A stretch of DNA of 64,000 nucleotides from Fictibacillus sp. BK138. Its GTDB lineage: Bacteria > Bacillota > Bacilli > Bacillales > Fictibacillaceae. Made by a program: the position numbers and the translations under genes. The notes under the pieces are model-generated. The model ran no database searches and was not told the DNA's origin. It saw only the letters and a list, made by a program, of their open reading frames with translations. The stretch lies in the NCBI RefSeq assembly GCF_004216955.1, contig NZ_SGXL01000001.1, positions 2,507,413 through 2,571,412 of the forward strand. The letters run 5' to 3'. How positions within the stretch are numbered: position 1 is the first letter of the stretch; the number at the start of each line of letters is the position of its first letter. This document shows positions 16,005-23,965 of the stretch, piece after piece.

Positions 16005-16058
16005 TTAACCCTTCCGCACCATCATCATTTGAACGTAGCTCGTTTTGTTTTTTAACAT
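16005..16058 (-). CDS. candidate 17-residue leader peptide upstream of methyltransferase
   Basis: A minus-strand ORF MLKNKTSYVQMMMVRKG with ATG at 16058 preceded by GAGGGG. Its final codons (CGG AAG GGT) can pair with ACCCTCCG just downstream (about 15985-15992), forming a hairpin around its stop codon and ahead of the methyltransferase start. This arrangement resembles translational-attenuation leaders. It is predicted from sequence only. Confidence 0.35.
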   Translation of the reverse strand: MLKNKTSYVQMMMVRKG

Positions 16059-16225
16059 CCTAAACCCCTCATTTCTTGTAATATAGGTTAATTATGGTTT
16101 TTCCTGAAATTTTCGTCAATATTATTTTAAAACAACAAAAGTTTGTGATGTTTATCACATACAACTGCTTCCTAACACCTTATGCTTAAATTAGTTCCAA
16201 AATAAAAAAAGTGTAGGGAGGATTT

Positions 16226-16669
16226 ATGATGAATCATTTACAAACCATCCTTGTTGCTTTTGACGGATCACAGGAAAGCCAAAAAGCATTAGACTATGCT
16301 GTGGAATTTGCCAACGAGAGAAAAAACGTTGAACTTCATCTCGTCACTGTTTACCAGCCTGTCTATACGATGGCTTACACGTATGCGAACTATTCGGTTG
16401 AACAAGCATCCTACGAATTAAAAGAAAGAAACGAAGCCATCATTCAGAATGTCAAAACAGAGATCAGTTTGAAAACAGATCACCCGATCGTTGCTAAAGC
16501 CATTGAAGGACACCCAGGAAACGTACTTACCCACTATGCATCTTTAAACGGAATCGATTTAATCGTGATCGGCAGTCGCGGGTTAAGCGGTGTAAAAGAA
16601 TTATTCTTAGGAAGTGTCAGTCATTACGTTGTGCAAAAAGCTGAATGTCCTGTACTGGTTATTAAGTAA
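16226..16669 (+). CDS. universal stress protein, UspA family
   Basis: A 147-residue Usp-domain protein. It starts with ILVAFDGSQESQKALDYA and ends with the ATP-binding signature GSRGLSGVKELFLGSVS (about residues 120-136), which has the G2xG9xG(S/T) spacing of nucleotide-binding Usp proteins. The ATG at 16229 is at better spacing from AGGGAGGA than that at 16226. It probably acts in stress or stationary-phase survival. Confidence 0.88.
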   Translation: MMNHLQTILVAFDGSQESQKALDYAVEFANERKNVELHLVTVYQPVYTMAYTYANYSVEQASYELKERNEAIIQNVKTEISLKTDHPIVAKAIEGHPGNVLTHYASLNGIDLIVIGSRGLSGVKELFLGSVSHYVVQKAECPVLVIK

Positions 16670-16704
16670 TATTTAGCATTGTGAATACCCCCTCAAATAG
16701 ATGA

Positions 16705-16736
16705 AGATCCCTTAATTTTCGAGGGATCTCTTTTTT
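16705..16736 (+). terminator. terminator after Usp gene
   Basis: AGATCCCT (16705-16712) pairs with AGGGATCT (16722-16729), followed by CTTTTTT. Confidence 0.88.
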
Positions 16737-16747
16737 AACAAGAAAAA

Positions 16748-16821
16748 TGAGTGAGTACTCACTTGACAAGATTCTGTCCTCTCACATATGCTGAAAATAG
16801 AAAATGAGTGATTACTCACTT
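16748..16821 (+). promoter_or_regulatory. promoter with two TetR-type operators for the ABC operon
   Basis: Two copies of a 17-bp site, TGAGTGAKTACTCACTT (K is G or T), lie at 16748-16764 and 16805-16821 and differ at one base. Between them are a -35 box TTGACA (16763-16768) and a -10-like TATGCT (16787-16792) with an 18-bp spacer. The first site overlaps the -35 box and the second covers the region around the transcription start. This is a classic arrangement for repression by the TetR protein encoded at the end of the operon. Confidence 0.75.
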
Positions 16822-16853
16822 TTATATTCTGATTTAAAAAGGAGGTTCTCCAC

Positions 16854-17582
16854 ATGACATCTGTTATAGACGTTTTCGATGTCTCAAAGAACTATGGTTC
16901 ACAGCACGTGCTTGAAAATATCTCATTAAACGTTAAAAGAAACGAGATCTACGGATTGCTTGGTCCGTCCGGTGCCGGGAAAACGACTCTCGTTAAAATG
17001 ATCGCCGGAATCGAAACTCCAACAAATGGCCGTATTAAAGTACTAGACACAGACATGCCTAATCTTCATAACATGACCCGCATTGGTTTTATGGCTCAAT
17101 CTGACGCTCTTTATGTTGAATTGAGCGGCAAAGAAAATCTGGAGTTTTTTGCTTCGATTTATGGTTTGAAAGGACAGAAGCAAAAAGAACGAATCGAACA
17201 CGCTGCTTCTCTAGTGAACCTGACTGATTATCTAAAAAGACCTGTTCACCAATACTCTGGAGGAATGAAAAGGCGCCTTTCGTTAGCGGCCGCTCTTCTT
17301 CATGAGCCCGAGATCTTAATTTTAGATGAACCTACTGTAGGGATTGACCCTGTTCTCCGTCAATCGATCTGGAACGAGCTTTACAAACTAAGTGACGCTG
17401 GGACGACGATACTCGTCACCACACACGTGATGGATGAAGCGGAGAAATGCGGCCAGCTTGGCATGCTTCGAGACGGAAGATTAATCGCTTCAGGTTCTCC
17501 TCAGCAGCTGAAGGAATCCACAGCCAGTGCAACGATTGAAGATGCATTCCTTTATTACGGAGGTGTCCGCAATGAGAACTAG
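16854..17582 (+). CDS. ABC transporter ATP-binding protein
   Basis: A 242-residue ATPase of the drug/antibiotic (DrrA/YhcG-like) type. Walker A is GPSGAGKTTL (about residues 37-46), the signature is YSGGMKRRLSLAAALL, Walker B is ILILDEPTVGIDP, and the switch His is in TTHVMDEAEKC. AAAGGAGG precedes the ATG. It overlaps the permease gene by 11 bp. The cluster of ATPase, permease and TetR regulator suggests inducible export of a toxic compound. Confidence 0.9.
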   Translation: MTSVIDVFDVSKNYGSQHVLENISLNVKRNEIYGLLGPSGAGKTTLVKMIAGIETPTNGRIKVLDTDMPNLHNMTRIGFMAQSDALYVELSGKENLEFFASIYGLKGQKQKERIEHAASLVNLTDYLKRPVHQYSGGMKRRLSLAAALLHEPEILILDEPTVGIDPVLRQSIWNELYKLSDAGTTILVTTHVMDEAEKCGQLGMLRDGRLIASGSPQQLKESTASATIEDAFLYYGGVRNEN

Positions 17583-18609
17583 AGCTTTAGTTAAACGGAT
17601 CATCCGCCAGTTCATTCGGGATAAACGAACGCTTGCCATGATGTTCCTGGCGCCATTACTCATCTTAACGCTTGTGAACCTTGTTTTTTCTGGGAATGAT
17701 TATGACCCTGAGATCGCTGTAATAAGCAGCCAGGAACAGATGGCTTCACAACTTGAGAAAGCAGATAAGTCTTTTACAATCTATGAAAATAAAACACTGG
17801 CAGCAGAAGACTTAGAAAATGAAAAACTGGATGCAATACTTGAGATAAACCCGCCTACAACAAAGATCACACTGGAAGGCAGCAATCCGACAGCTAACAA
17901 AGCGGTTATGATGACCGTGGAAAAAACGCTGAAGTCATTGACTCCGAAAAACAACCAGCAAACCTCTATGGAAACAGAGGTCACTTACCTGCACGGATCG
18001 GCTGATATGGAATCCTTCGACTACATCGGACCGTTCCTCATTGGATTCTTTATATTCTTTTTTGTATTCCTGATCGCAGGCGTTTCATTCTTGCGCGAAA
18101 GAACGACAGGTACGCTGGAACGGTTGCTTGCTACACCGATGCGCCGATGGGAAATGGTTGCGGGATATGTATTAGGTTTCGGAATTTTCACCATCATTCA
18201 ATCGGCAATCATCGTTTCGTTCTCGATCTATGTTCTCGATATCATGATGGCCGGTTCCATCTGGTTTGTTATCTTGATCACACTTATGCTTGCAGTGACT
18301 GCTCTTTCACTTGGAACACTGCTGTCAGCATTTGCAAAAAACGAGCTGCAGATGATTCAGTTCATACCGCTTGTGGTCGTTCCGCAAGTATTTTTCTCAG
18401 GACTCTTTAACATCGAAACGATGGCCGACTGGCTCCAGCCGTTGAGCTATCTCATGCCTTTGACTTATGGCGGCCAAGCGATTCGCGACGTCATGATCCA
18501 AGGTGGAGGATGGCCAGAGATCTATGATGAAGTTCTCGTACTCGCAGGCTTTTCGCTGCTCTTTATGATATTGAACGTTTTAGCGTTAAAGAAACACAGA
18601 AAGCTGTAA
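17572..18609 (+). CDS. ABC-2 type transporter permease
   Basis: A 345-residue permease. One N-terminal helix (MMFLAPLLILTLVNLVF) is followed by a large extracytoplasmic domain (about residues 45-155), then five helices with the ABC-2 signature LRERTTGTLERLLATPM near residue 178 and a final YGGQAIRDVM segment. The ATG at 17572 lies after GGAGGTG within the end of the ATPase gene; the in-frame ATG at 17527 is not preceded by a site. It forms the membrane partner of the preceding ATPase. Confidence 0.9.
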   Translation: MRTRALVKRIIRQFIRDKRTLAMMFLAPLLILTLVNLVFSGNDYDPEIAVISSQEQMASQLEKADKSFTIYENKTLAAEDLENEKLDAILEINPPTTKITLEGSNPTANKAVMMTVEKTLKSLTPKNNQQTSMETEVTYLHGSADMESFDYIGPFLIGFFIFFFVFLIAGVSFLRERTTGTLERLLATPMRRWEMVAGYVLGFGIFTIIQSAIIVSFSIYVLDIMMAGSIWFVILITLMLAVTALSLGTLLSAFAKNELQMIQFIPLVVVPQVFFSGLFNIETMADWLQPLSYLMPLTYGGQAIRDVMIQGGGWPEIYDEVLVLAGFSLLFMILNVLALKKHRKL

Positions 18610-18674
18610 CCGTTTGTCCATGGATGAAAATGTGTCTATAATAAAAGAAACGCACGTTTAAAGGAGAAACACTC

Positions 18675-19331
18675 ATGTCCGACCAAGAATGGATAAAAGA
18701 GCTGATGCATGACACCGAAGACACTGTCATTAGTGAAAAGCAGCAAAAAATATTAGCAGCGGCGATCGATACTTTTTCAGAAAAAGGATATGCTGCGTCT
18801 TCCACAAGTGAGATCGCAAAAAAAGCAGGGGTCGCTGAAGGTACGATCTTCCGCCACTACAAGACAAAAAAGGAACTTCTTTTAGCGATTGTTACTCCGA
18901 CAATGGCAAAGTTCGCAGCTCCTTTCTTTATAAAAACATTTGCCAAAGAAGTTTTTGAGAAGGAATATGAGCATTACGAGGATTTCTTAAGGATGGTCGC
19001 GAAAAATCGTCTGGAGTTCGTAAAAAAACATTTCTCAGTTTTGAAAATTTTCATCCAAGAGATTGCGTTTCACGACGAGCTTCGGGAACCTTATCAAAAG
19101 CTTTTTACCGAGCACGTTTACGGAAAGTTCAAGAAGATCATCGAACACTTTCAGGAAAAGGGAGAAATCCTCGACCTGCCTCCTGAAACCATCATCCGCA
19201 TGTCAGCTTCAGGCATCATCGGATACATTCTTCCCCGCTTCCTTCTTTTTCCCAATCAAGAGTGGGATGATGACAAAGAGATCGAGCACATCGTTGAATT
19301 TGTGATGTACGGATTAAGCGGAAAACGATAA
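18675..19331 (+). CDS. TetR/AcrR-family repressor
   Basis: A 218-residue regulator. The TetR helix-turn-helix lies at about residues 24-66 (ILAAAIDTFSEKGYAAS, then KKAGVAEGTIFRHYKTKKEL). The C-terminal ligand domain is divergent, as expected. It is the third gene of the ABC operon and probably binds the two TGAGTGAKTACTCACTT sites at its head. AAAGGAGA precedes the ATG. Confidence 0.9.
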   Translation: MSDQEWIKELMHDTEDTVISEKQQKILAAAIDTFSEKGYAASSTSEIAKKAGVAEGTIFRHYKTKKELLLAIVTPTMAKFAAPFFIKTFAKEVFEKEYEHYEDFLRMVAKNRLEFVKKHFSVLKIFIQEIAFHDELREPYQKLFTEHVYGKFKKIIEHFQEKGEILDLPPETIIRMSASGIIGYILPRFLLFPNQEWDDDKEIEHIVEFVMYGLSGKR

Positions 19332-19344
19332 AAGTTCAAAAAGA

Positions 19345-19374
19345 AACCCGCCCCTTTATTGGAGCGGGTTTTGC
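19345..19374 (+). terminator. terminator after TetR gene
   Basis: AACCCGC (19345-19351) pairs with GCGGGTT (19364-19370), then TT. It overlaps the end of the small minus-strand gene. Confidence 0.75.
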
Positions 19375-19535
19375 TTATCTAATATCACGTGTTCATTGGT
19401 AACGATCGTTGTGCTGATCGGTGTATAGTAAGACAGGTTCACAGCGTTATCACCGATTGTAGGAGACAATGCTATTGCGGAAGGACCAAGCAAAAAGTAG
19501 CCGCAAATGAATACGAGCAAAAGTCCTTTTTTCAT
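19356..19535 (-). CDS. 59-residue secreted small protein
   Basis: An ORF with ATG at 19535 directly after GAGGAGGTGA. It begins MKKGLLLVFICGYFLLGPSA, a good signal peptide ending near AIA, followed by a short polar mature part with NLSYYTPISTTIVTNEHV. It ends inside the TetR terminator. No homologue is recognised. It may be transcribed alone or at the end of the minus-strand operon 19640-20615. Confidence 0.6.
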   Translation of the reverse strand: MKKGLLLVFICGYFLLGPSAIALSPTIGDNAVNLSYYTPISTTIVTNEHVILDKQNPLQ

Positions 19536-19639
19536 ACGCTCACCTCCTCAGCACATTTTTAGACAGAAAAAAGAACCTTGAGACTTCCTCTCTGGTTCCC
19601 TTATTTGGTTGCTATGAAATTTCCCTTTTTCCTTAAATC

Positions 19640-19927
19640 TCAAGCATGATTTTTTCTACCAATCGGTTTGAATGTGTTCTTTTCTTTTAGGAGGATGACA
19701 AAAAGGGAGACGGCAAGAAGCAAAAGGATGACGCCTGTACCTAGAAAACTATTCGCGTAAGTTGGGATATCCGCTGTCGGCACTCTATCACTGATTTCCA
19801 TTCCTAAGAAATAAACGCCGATGCCATCTCCGTCTATGCTTTCAGCTCCTATCGCCCTTAAGGATAGGCCTTTCGTCAACAAAAGGACGCCTATGAAAGA
19901 GAAAACAAGACCGATCGCCCATCTCAT
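19640..19927 (-). CDS. small two-helix membrane protein
   Basis: A 95-residue protein with helices at about residues 4-22 and 60-82 around a polar loop (GAESIDGDGIGVYFLGME). GAGGAGG precedes the ATG. It starts two bases after the VOC gene's stop, so the two genes are translationally close. Function unknown. Confidence 0.6.
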   Translation of the reverse strand: MRWAIGLVFSFIGVLLLTKGLSLRAIGAESIDGDGIGVYFLGMEISDRVPTADIPTYANSFLGTGVILLLLAVSLFVILLKEKNTFKPIGRKNHA

Positions 19928-19929
19928 TT

Positions 19930-20358
19930 TTATACCTCCTCATAAAAAGAAGCACGCATTTTTTTAAATGACGGACTTAATTCACTCCATACATCATACT
20001 TGTTTCCATCAGGATCACTGAAAACAAAATTCTCCCCCGCATGACCGCGGTCTTCAATTTCACCAGTCTGAATACCTAGACTCTTAAATTCATTATGCAA
20101 TTTGTAAAGCGTGTCGATTCCGTCGACTTCAAATGTCAAACTAAACCTTTGATTACCCTTGTAATCTGTGAAGTTGGAACTCTCGTTTTGCTCAGCTCTC
20201 ACAAGAAAAAAACTTTGATCAGCTAGATTCATAATCACTTTATCTTCATCCTGGTAGTTGATTTCAGCTCCAAGATTTTCAGCGTACCATCTCGCCGAAA
20301 CGTTAGGATCTTGAACAGGTACATACGTGGTACCTACTCGGACTAGTTTTTCTTTCAT
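19930..20358 (-). CDS. VOC-family (glyoxalase/dioxygenase fold) protein
   Basis: A 142-residue protein with two betaalphabetabetabeta modules. It shows the usual start VPVQDPNVSARWYAENLGA, a central LTFEVDGIDTLY and the end FSDPDGNKYDVWS. Family members include glyoxalases, dioxygenases and antibiotic-binding proteins; no specific function can be assigned. It is the second gene of a three- or four-gene minus-strand operon. Confidence 0.8.
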   Translation of the reverse strand: MKEKLVRVGTTYVPVQDPNVSARWYAENLGAEINYQDEDKVIMNLADQSFFLVRAEQNESSNFTDYKGNQRFSLTFEVDGIDTLYKLHNEFKSLGIQTGEIEDRGHAGENFVFSDPDGNKYDVWSELSPSFKKMRASFYEEV

Positions 20359-20375
20359 TTAATTTTCCTCCTCTA

Positions 20376-20615
20376 CTAAACGATAAATACAATCACAGCT
20401 GCCCAAATGATCAGCATCCCATAAAGAACACCACATCCTGCAAGAAAGTGAATCTTCTTTTGTAAAAATCCGATGCTCTCTGTAAACTTTCGGACAACAA
20501 TACTTAAAGCAATAACAAGAAAGCCTATGAGCCAAGGAGACCAATTCTCTTGAAGAAATATAAAAAACAAGATGGGTAAAAACAAAATATAATAAACGAT
20601 CGTTCCGAGTTTCAT
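20376..20615 (-). CDS. small three-helix membrane protein
   Basis: A 79-residue protein with three hydrophobic helices (about residues 4-20, 27-43 and 58-78). The start is ATG 20615 after GGAGGACACCT; a longer in-frame ATG at 20678 lacks a site. It is the first gene of the operon with the VOC protein. No family is recognised. Confidence 0.55.
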   Translation of the reverse strand: MKLGTIVYYILFLPILFFIFLQENWSPWLIGFLVIALSIVVRKFTESIGFLQKKIHFLAGCGVLYGMLIIWAAVIVFIV

Positions 20616-20729
20616 AGGTGTCCTCCCTTGTTTACTTTTACAATTCTTTATTCTGGAAGAAAAATCCTTCATGAACATAAAGGTATCGGCAGGTTTGGAA
20701 GAGAAAATTTATGGAGAGGAGGTTATGAC

Positions 20730-21674
20730 ATGATTCTGACTGAAAACAAACACTTTGAGCTTCATCAAGTAAAAGAAGGTATTTATGCAGCGATTGCTAA
20801 GGATGGCGGCGGTGCCGTTGGAAATGCAGGTTTCATAGATTTAGGTGACAAAACGGTCGTATTTGACACTTTCAATACACAGCAAGCAGCACTGGAATTA
20901 AAGAAGTGTGCAGAAGAGATGACAAATAAGCCCGTTTCATGGGTTGTGAACAGCCATTATCATGGAGATCACATTCGCGGAAATCAGATTTTCCACTCCA
21001 GCAACCTGATATCAAGTGAGTTAACCTACAGAAAAGCAAAGGACATTCAACCTGAACGTATTAAGGGACAGAAGCAAGATATCGCTGGATTAGAGAATTA
21101 CATACAAACGTTACAAAGCGAATATAACGAGACAAAAGAGCAAAAAACACTCACACAGATTCATTTTTTAAAGGAGATCTTATCGTCTTTACCAACATTA
21201 ACGCTAACTCTCCCTTCTAGCACGTTCCTTGAGGCTTTTACTATTCATGGTACTGAACGGACAGCACGGCTTTTTACAAGAGGTGCTGGTCATTCCCCTT
21301 GTGACACGTTTTTATATCTACCAGAAGATGAGGTCATCTTTATGGGAGATTTATTATTTGTCAAAACACATCCTTCGTTCTTTGATGAATCCGATCTGGA
21401 TAACTGGATGCACACGCTGCAAGAATTGAGTACCTGGAATATTCAAACAGCCATACCCGGTCATGGTCCGTTAGGTACAAAATCAGATTTTTATCAAATT
21501 ATTCAATACATAAAAGACGTTAAGACAATCGCTGAGAATGCGGAAGATGCGGCTGTCATAAACATCCCCTCTTCCTATGAAGATTGGGCTTTAAAAGAAC
21601 TTTTTGAAAAAAACCTAAAACAACTAGCACATATGCAAAAAAACAAAATGGAGGCCTCTTCTATACATGATTAA
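20730..21674 (+). CDS. MBL-fold metallohydrolase
   Basis: A 314-residue metallo-beta-lactamase-fold hydrolase. Zinc ligands are visible in VNSHYHGDHIRGN (about residues 74-86), TRGAGHSPCDTFLYL, FMGDLLF and AIPGHGPLG. A helical insertion of about 50 residues lies between the first two motifs. The start is ATG 20730 after GGAGAGGAGG; an upstream in-frame extension is rejected. It overlaps the following VOC gene by 8 bp, so the two are co-translated. The substrate is unknown. Confidence 0.82.
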   Translation: MILTENKHFELHQVKEGIYAAIAKDGGGAVGNAGFIDLGDKTVVFDTFNTQQAALELKKCAEEMTNKPVSWVVNSHYHGDHIRGNQIFHSSNLISSELTYRKAKDIQPERIKGQKQDIAGLENYIQTLQSEYNETKEQKTLTQIHFLKEILSSLPTLTLTLPSSTFLEAFTIHGTERTARLFTRGAGHSPCDTFLYLPEDEVIFMGDLLFVKTHPSFFDESDLDNWMHTLQELSTWNIQTAIPGHGPLGTKSDFYQIIQYIKDVKTIAENAEDAAVINIPSSYEDWALKELFEKNLKQLAHMQKNKMEASSIHD

Positions 21675-22035
21675 AGCAAAAAGCATTACCCCAGTCCTTC
21701 GAATATTTGACGTAGAGAAAGCAAAAGAATTTTATTTAGACTTTTTGGAGTTTCACCTCGACTGGGAGCACCGGTATGAAGAAGATTATCCTTTATATAT
21801 GCAAGTGTCATCAGGTTCTTGCCAACTGCATCTCTCCGAACATTATGGGGATTCCAGCCCGGGGATCAAAATCCGGATACAAGTGGATGGAATTGAAGAA
21901 CTGCACCAAAGAATTAGTTCGAAAAAATACAAGTTTGCGAGACCTGGTTTAGAAAGCGCTCATGGCCACCTGGAAATCAGGATTGGAGACCCGTTCGGAA
22001 ATAACCTTTGTTTCTACGAGCCTCAACAGAGGTAG
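21667..22035 (+). CDS. glyoxalase/bleomycin-resistance-type VOC protein
   Basis: A 122-residue VOC protein with ITPVLRIFDVEKAKEFYLDFL at the N-terminus and IRIGDPFGNNLCFYEP at the C-terminus, as in the glyoxalase-superfamily proteins related to bleomycin resistance. It overlaps the MBL gene. A paired MBL-VOC operon suggests detoxification of an aldehyde or drug, which is an inference. Confidence 0.8.
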   Translation: MIKAKSITPVLRIFDVEKAKEFYLDFLEFHLDWEHRYEEDYPLYMQVSSGSCQLHLSEHYGDSSPGIKIRIQVDGIEELHQRISSKKYKFARPGLESAHGHLEIRIGDPFGNNLCFYEPQQR

Positions 22036-22096
22036 GCTTTTTATGAGAGATACGGAGCACTAAGCTTCATCCTGCTTCATTTATATAATGAAGATG

Positions 22097-22126
22097 TCCC
22101 TTCTGATTATTTTCAGAAGGGATTCT
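22097..22126 (+). terminator. terminator after MBL-VOC operon
   Basis: TCCCTTCTGA (22097-22106) pairs perfectly with TCAGAAGGGA (22113-22122), followed by TTCTT. A similar hairpin flanks the related element at 54785-54815. Confidence 0.8.
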
Positions 22127-22396
22127 TCCATTTTCAGCAAGTAATTAAGGTGATTTCACAAAAAACGAAGCAAGTCAGGTTGCCCCAGCGAAAAGAGCCC
22201 TAATTAGGAGCAGTTTCGGGTGCCGAAACGGTTTCAAAGCGATACCTAACTGGGTATAGGAGGCTATCCAACAGGTCGAATCCAGAAAAAAGCGGCATCA
22301 ATCCAGAACTTTTGGCAGTTTATCCACGAGATTTACCCCTCAATCCAAAAGTTTTAGCAGTTTATCCACGAGTTTACAATCCTCGACAAATCCCGC
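22097..22396 (-). repeat. dispersed element, copy 1, with a 21-bp phased GGAT array
   Basis: Read on the minus strand, the segment starts with ATTTGTCGAGGATTGTAAAC, continues through five GGAT units whose plus-strand ATCC cores begin at 22280, 22301, 22322, 22343 and 22364 (exactly 21 bp), then TGCCGCTTTTTTCTGGA and AGGTATCG, and ends at the CTTCTGA hairpin. The same order recurs on the plus strand at 54553-54818. Apart from this element and the two terminators, the 447-bp gap holds no gene. Confidence 0.8.
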
Positions 22397-22434
22397 ACGC
22401 GATAATACCCTCGCACCACATTACTGAACCACAA

Positions 22435-22473
22435 AAAAGCCCTCCACCCTAGGTCTTGGGCTGAAAGGCTTTC
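22435..22473 (-). terminator. terminator of acyl-CoA dehydrogenase gene
   Basis: AAAGCC (22437-22442) pairs with GGCTTT (22467-22472), with an inner CCC/GGG stem; A-rich on the plus strand, so a T-run on the minus strand. Confidence 0.65.
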
Positions 22474-22482
22474 AAATGATGT

Positions 22483-23646
22483 TCAGCTATTACTTAAGGC
22501 TCTCTTCGCCAGTGCACTAATCACCATATCGTCCATCGGCGGGTTATGAAGACCAGCACGTACATCGCGGTAATGACGCTGCAACGGACTGGACATCGCT
22601 AAACTTCTTGCTCCTACAATCCGCATAGCAAGATCAACAACTTTTGCAGCCGAGTTTGTTGCCACATGCTTAACGGCCATTAGTGAAGGTCCCATTCCCA
22701 TCCTGGATTCTGGCTCATTCACCCATTTTGCAGCGGTTGTATATAAGAGCTCTCGGGCTTTAAATAGTTCGAGTTCCATTTCACCGATCTTGCGTTGTAC
22801 TTCTGGAACCTCAGCAATCGCTCCTGGCAAACTATTCGGCTTATAGCTTTTTGCGAAATTAACGGCTTCATTTCTCGCCGCTACTGCTACCCCAAGGTAA
22901 CAGGCAGGGATATGAAGCAGCCATGCTTTTGGAAGATCCAGTTTTCCTCGTTCTTCTTCAACAAGAGCATCACCGTTTACGGTTACATCCTTCATCACGA
23001 GGTCATCGCTTCGCGTACCCCGCATGGCTACCGTATCCCACGTCTCTTCTATCGTAACTCCATCCTGCTTCATATCAATCAAGAAGTTACCTTTTTTCCC
23101 CGTATCCCCGATTTGGGCAGAAACAATGGCATAATCTAGCGCTGGTGCCATTGATGTAAAAGTCTTCGTGCCATTGATCACCCAGTCTTCACCTTGCATC
23201 ACCGCTTTTGTTTGCGGCATCCCGCCGCGCGTTGGACTGCCAGTGGCAGGTTCAGATGCCGCACGATTCACAAGAGCCTGATCTACCACCACTTTTTCAC
23301 AAAAGGAACGGAACTTCTCTTCGTTCCACGTCCGCTCTTCTGCTAGTTCCAGAAAACAGCCAAGATGCCATCCCAGGCATAATGCTGTTGCTGCATCTCC
23401 TGCTGCAATTCTTTCTTGTAAGAGAACAAACTCATACAGACTCAACCCTTCTCCGCCAAACTCTTTCGGAATCGTTAACGAAAGATAACCAGCCTCTTTA
23501 AGCTCCTTAACGTTCTCAAACGGAAAACTGCCTTCGCGGTCATGTTTATCAGCTCGCTCTGCAAACTTTTCCGCCAAACCATCTATTTTCTTAAACCAAT
23601 TTTGCTGCGTTTCATTTTTGATATATGCATCGTATAAATAGCTCAC
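22483..23646 (-). CDS. acyl-CoA dehydrogenase-family flavoprotein
   Basis: A 387-residue ACAD-fold protein. The order is N-terminal helices with FPKEFGG-like IPKEFGGEGLSLYEF, a middle beta-domain with WVINGTKTFTSMAPALDYAIV and a C-terminal helical domain ending VRAGLHNPPMDDMVISAL. Such proteins oxidise acyl-CoA or act as FMN-dependent monooxygenases of the DszC type. The usual catalytic Glu is not evident by eye. The probable start is GTG 23646, ten bases after AAGGGA. Confidence 0.82.
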   Translation of the reverse strand: MSYLYDAYIKNETQQNWFKKIDGLAEKFAERADKHDREGSFPFENVKELKEAGYLSLTIPKEFGGEGLSLYEFVLLQERIAAGDAATALCLGWHLGCFLELAEERTWNEEKFRSFCEKVVVDQALVNRAASEPATGSPTRGGMPQTKAVMQGEDWVINGTKTFTSMAPALDYAIVSAQIGDTGKKGNFLIDMKQDGVTIEETWDTVAMRGTRSDDLVMKDVTVNGDALVEEERGKLDLPKAWLLHIPACYLGVAVAARNEAVNFAKSYKPNSLPGAIAEVPEVQRKIGEMELELFKARELLYTTAAKWVNEPESRMGMGPSLMAVKHVATNSAAKVVDLAMRIVGARSLAMSSPLQRHYRDVRAGLHNPPMDDMVISALAKRALSNS

Positions 23647-23749
23647 AAAACGACAATCCCTTCCTAACAAATCAGAATACTACGTTTTAAAATATAGTGT
23701 ATGCCTTTTACATAAAAGTCGGCAAGGTATATGACCCATAATTCCCCTT

Positions 23750-23927
23750 TGACATCTTCCTGACACATCCCTTCTTTATACTTTTAATGAAATAGTCCTT
23801 ATATGTTAGATAATACAAGCCTCATTTTTACTTTTAAAAAATGTTCAAATTTATTTTTGTATTTCTTTCTCCTGACATTGTGCTGACATCTTCACTGGTT
23901 ACATTAAATGTACAAGGTTCGAACCTT
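23750..23927 (+). promoter_or_regulatory. paired direct repeats and a palindrome upstream of the repeat-protein gene
   Basis: Two pairs of TGACAT-like boxes occur: TGACAT 23750 and TGACAC 23761, and TGACAT 23873 and TGACAT 23884. In each pair the boxes are 11 bp apart, the usual spacing for a response-regulator dimer of the OmpR/PhoB type. A perfect 14-bp palindrome, AAGGTTCGAACCTT, lies at 23914-23927 in the leader. The response regulator encoded downstream is the obvious candidate binder. Confidence 0.6.
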
Positions 23928-23965
23928 CGAAAAACTACCCTAACCATCCAGGAGGAAATCAATCA

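Noticed and set aside
15955-16080. SAM-type riboswitch upstream of the methyltransferase
   Set aside because: None of the conserved S-box motifs is present; a short leader ORF with hairpin explains the sequence better.
18147-18410. Alternative-frame ORF inside the ABC permease
   Set aside because: Shadow of the permease, which has a complete ABC-2 signature in the main frame.
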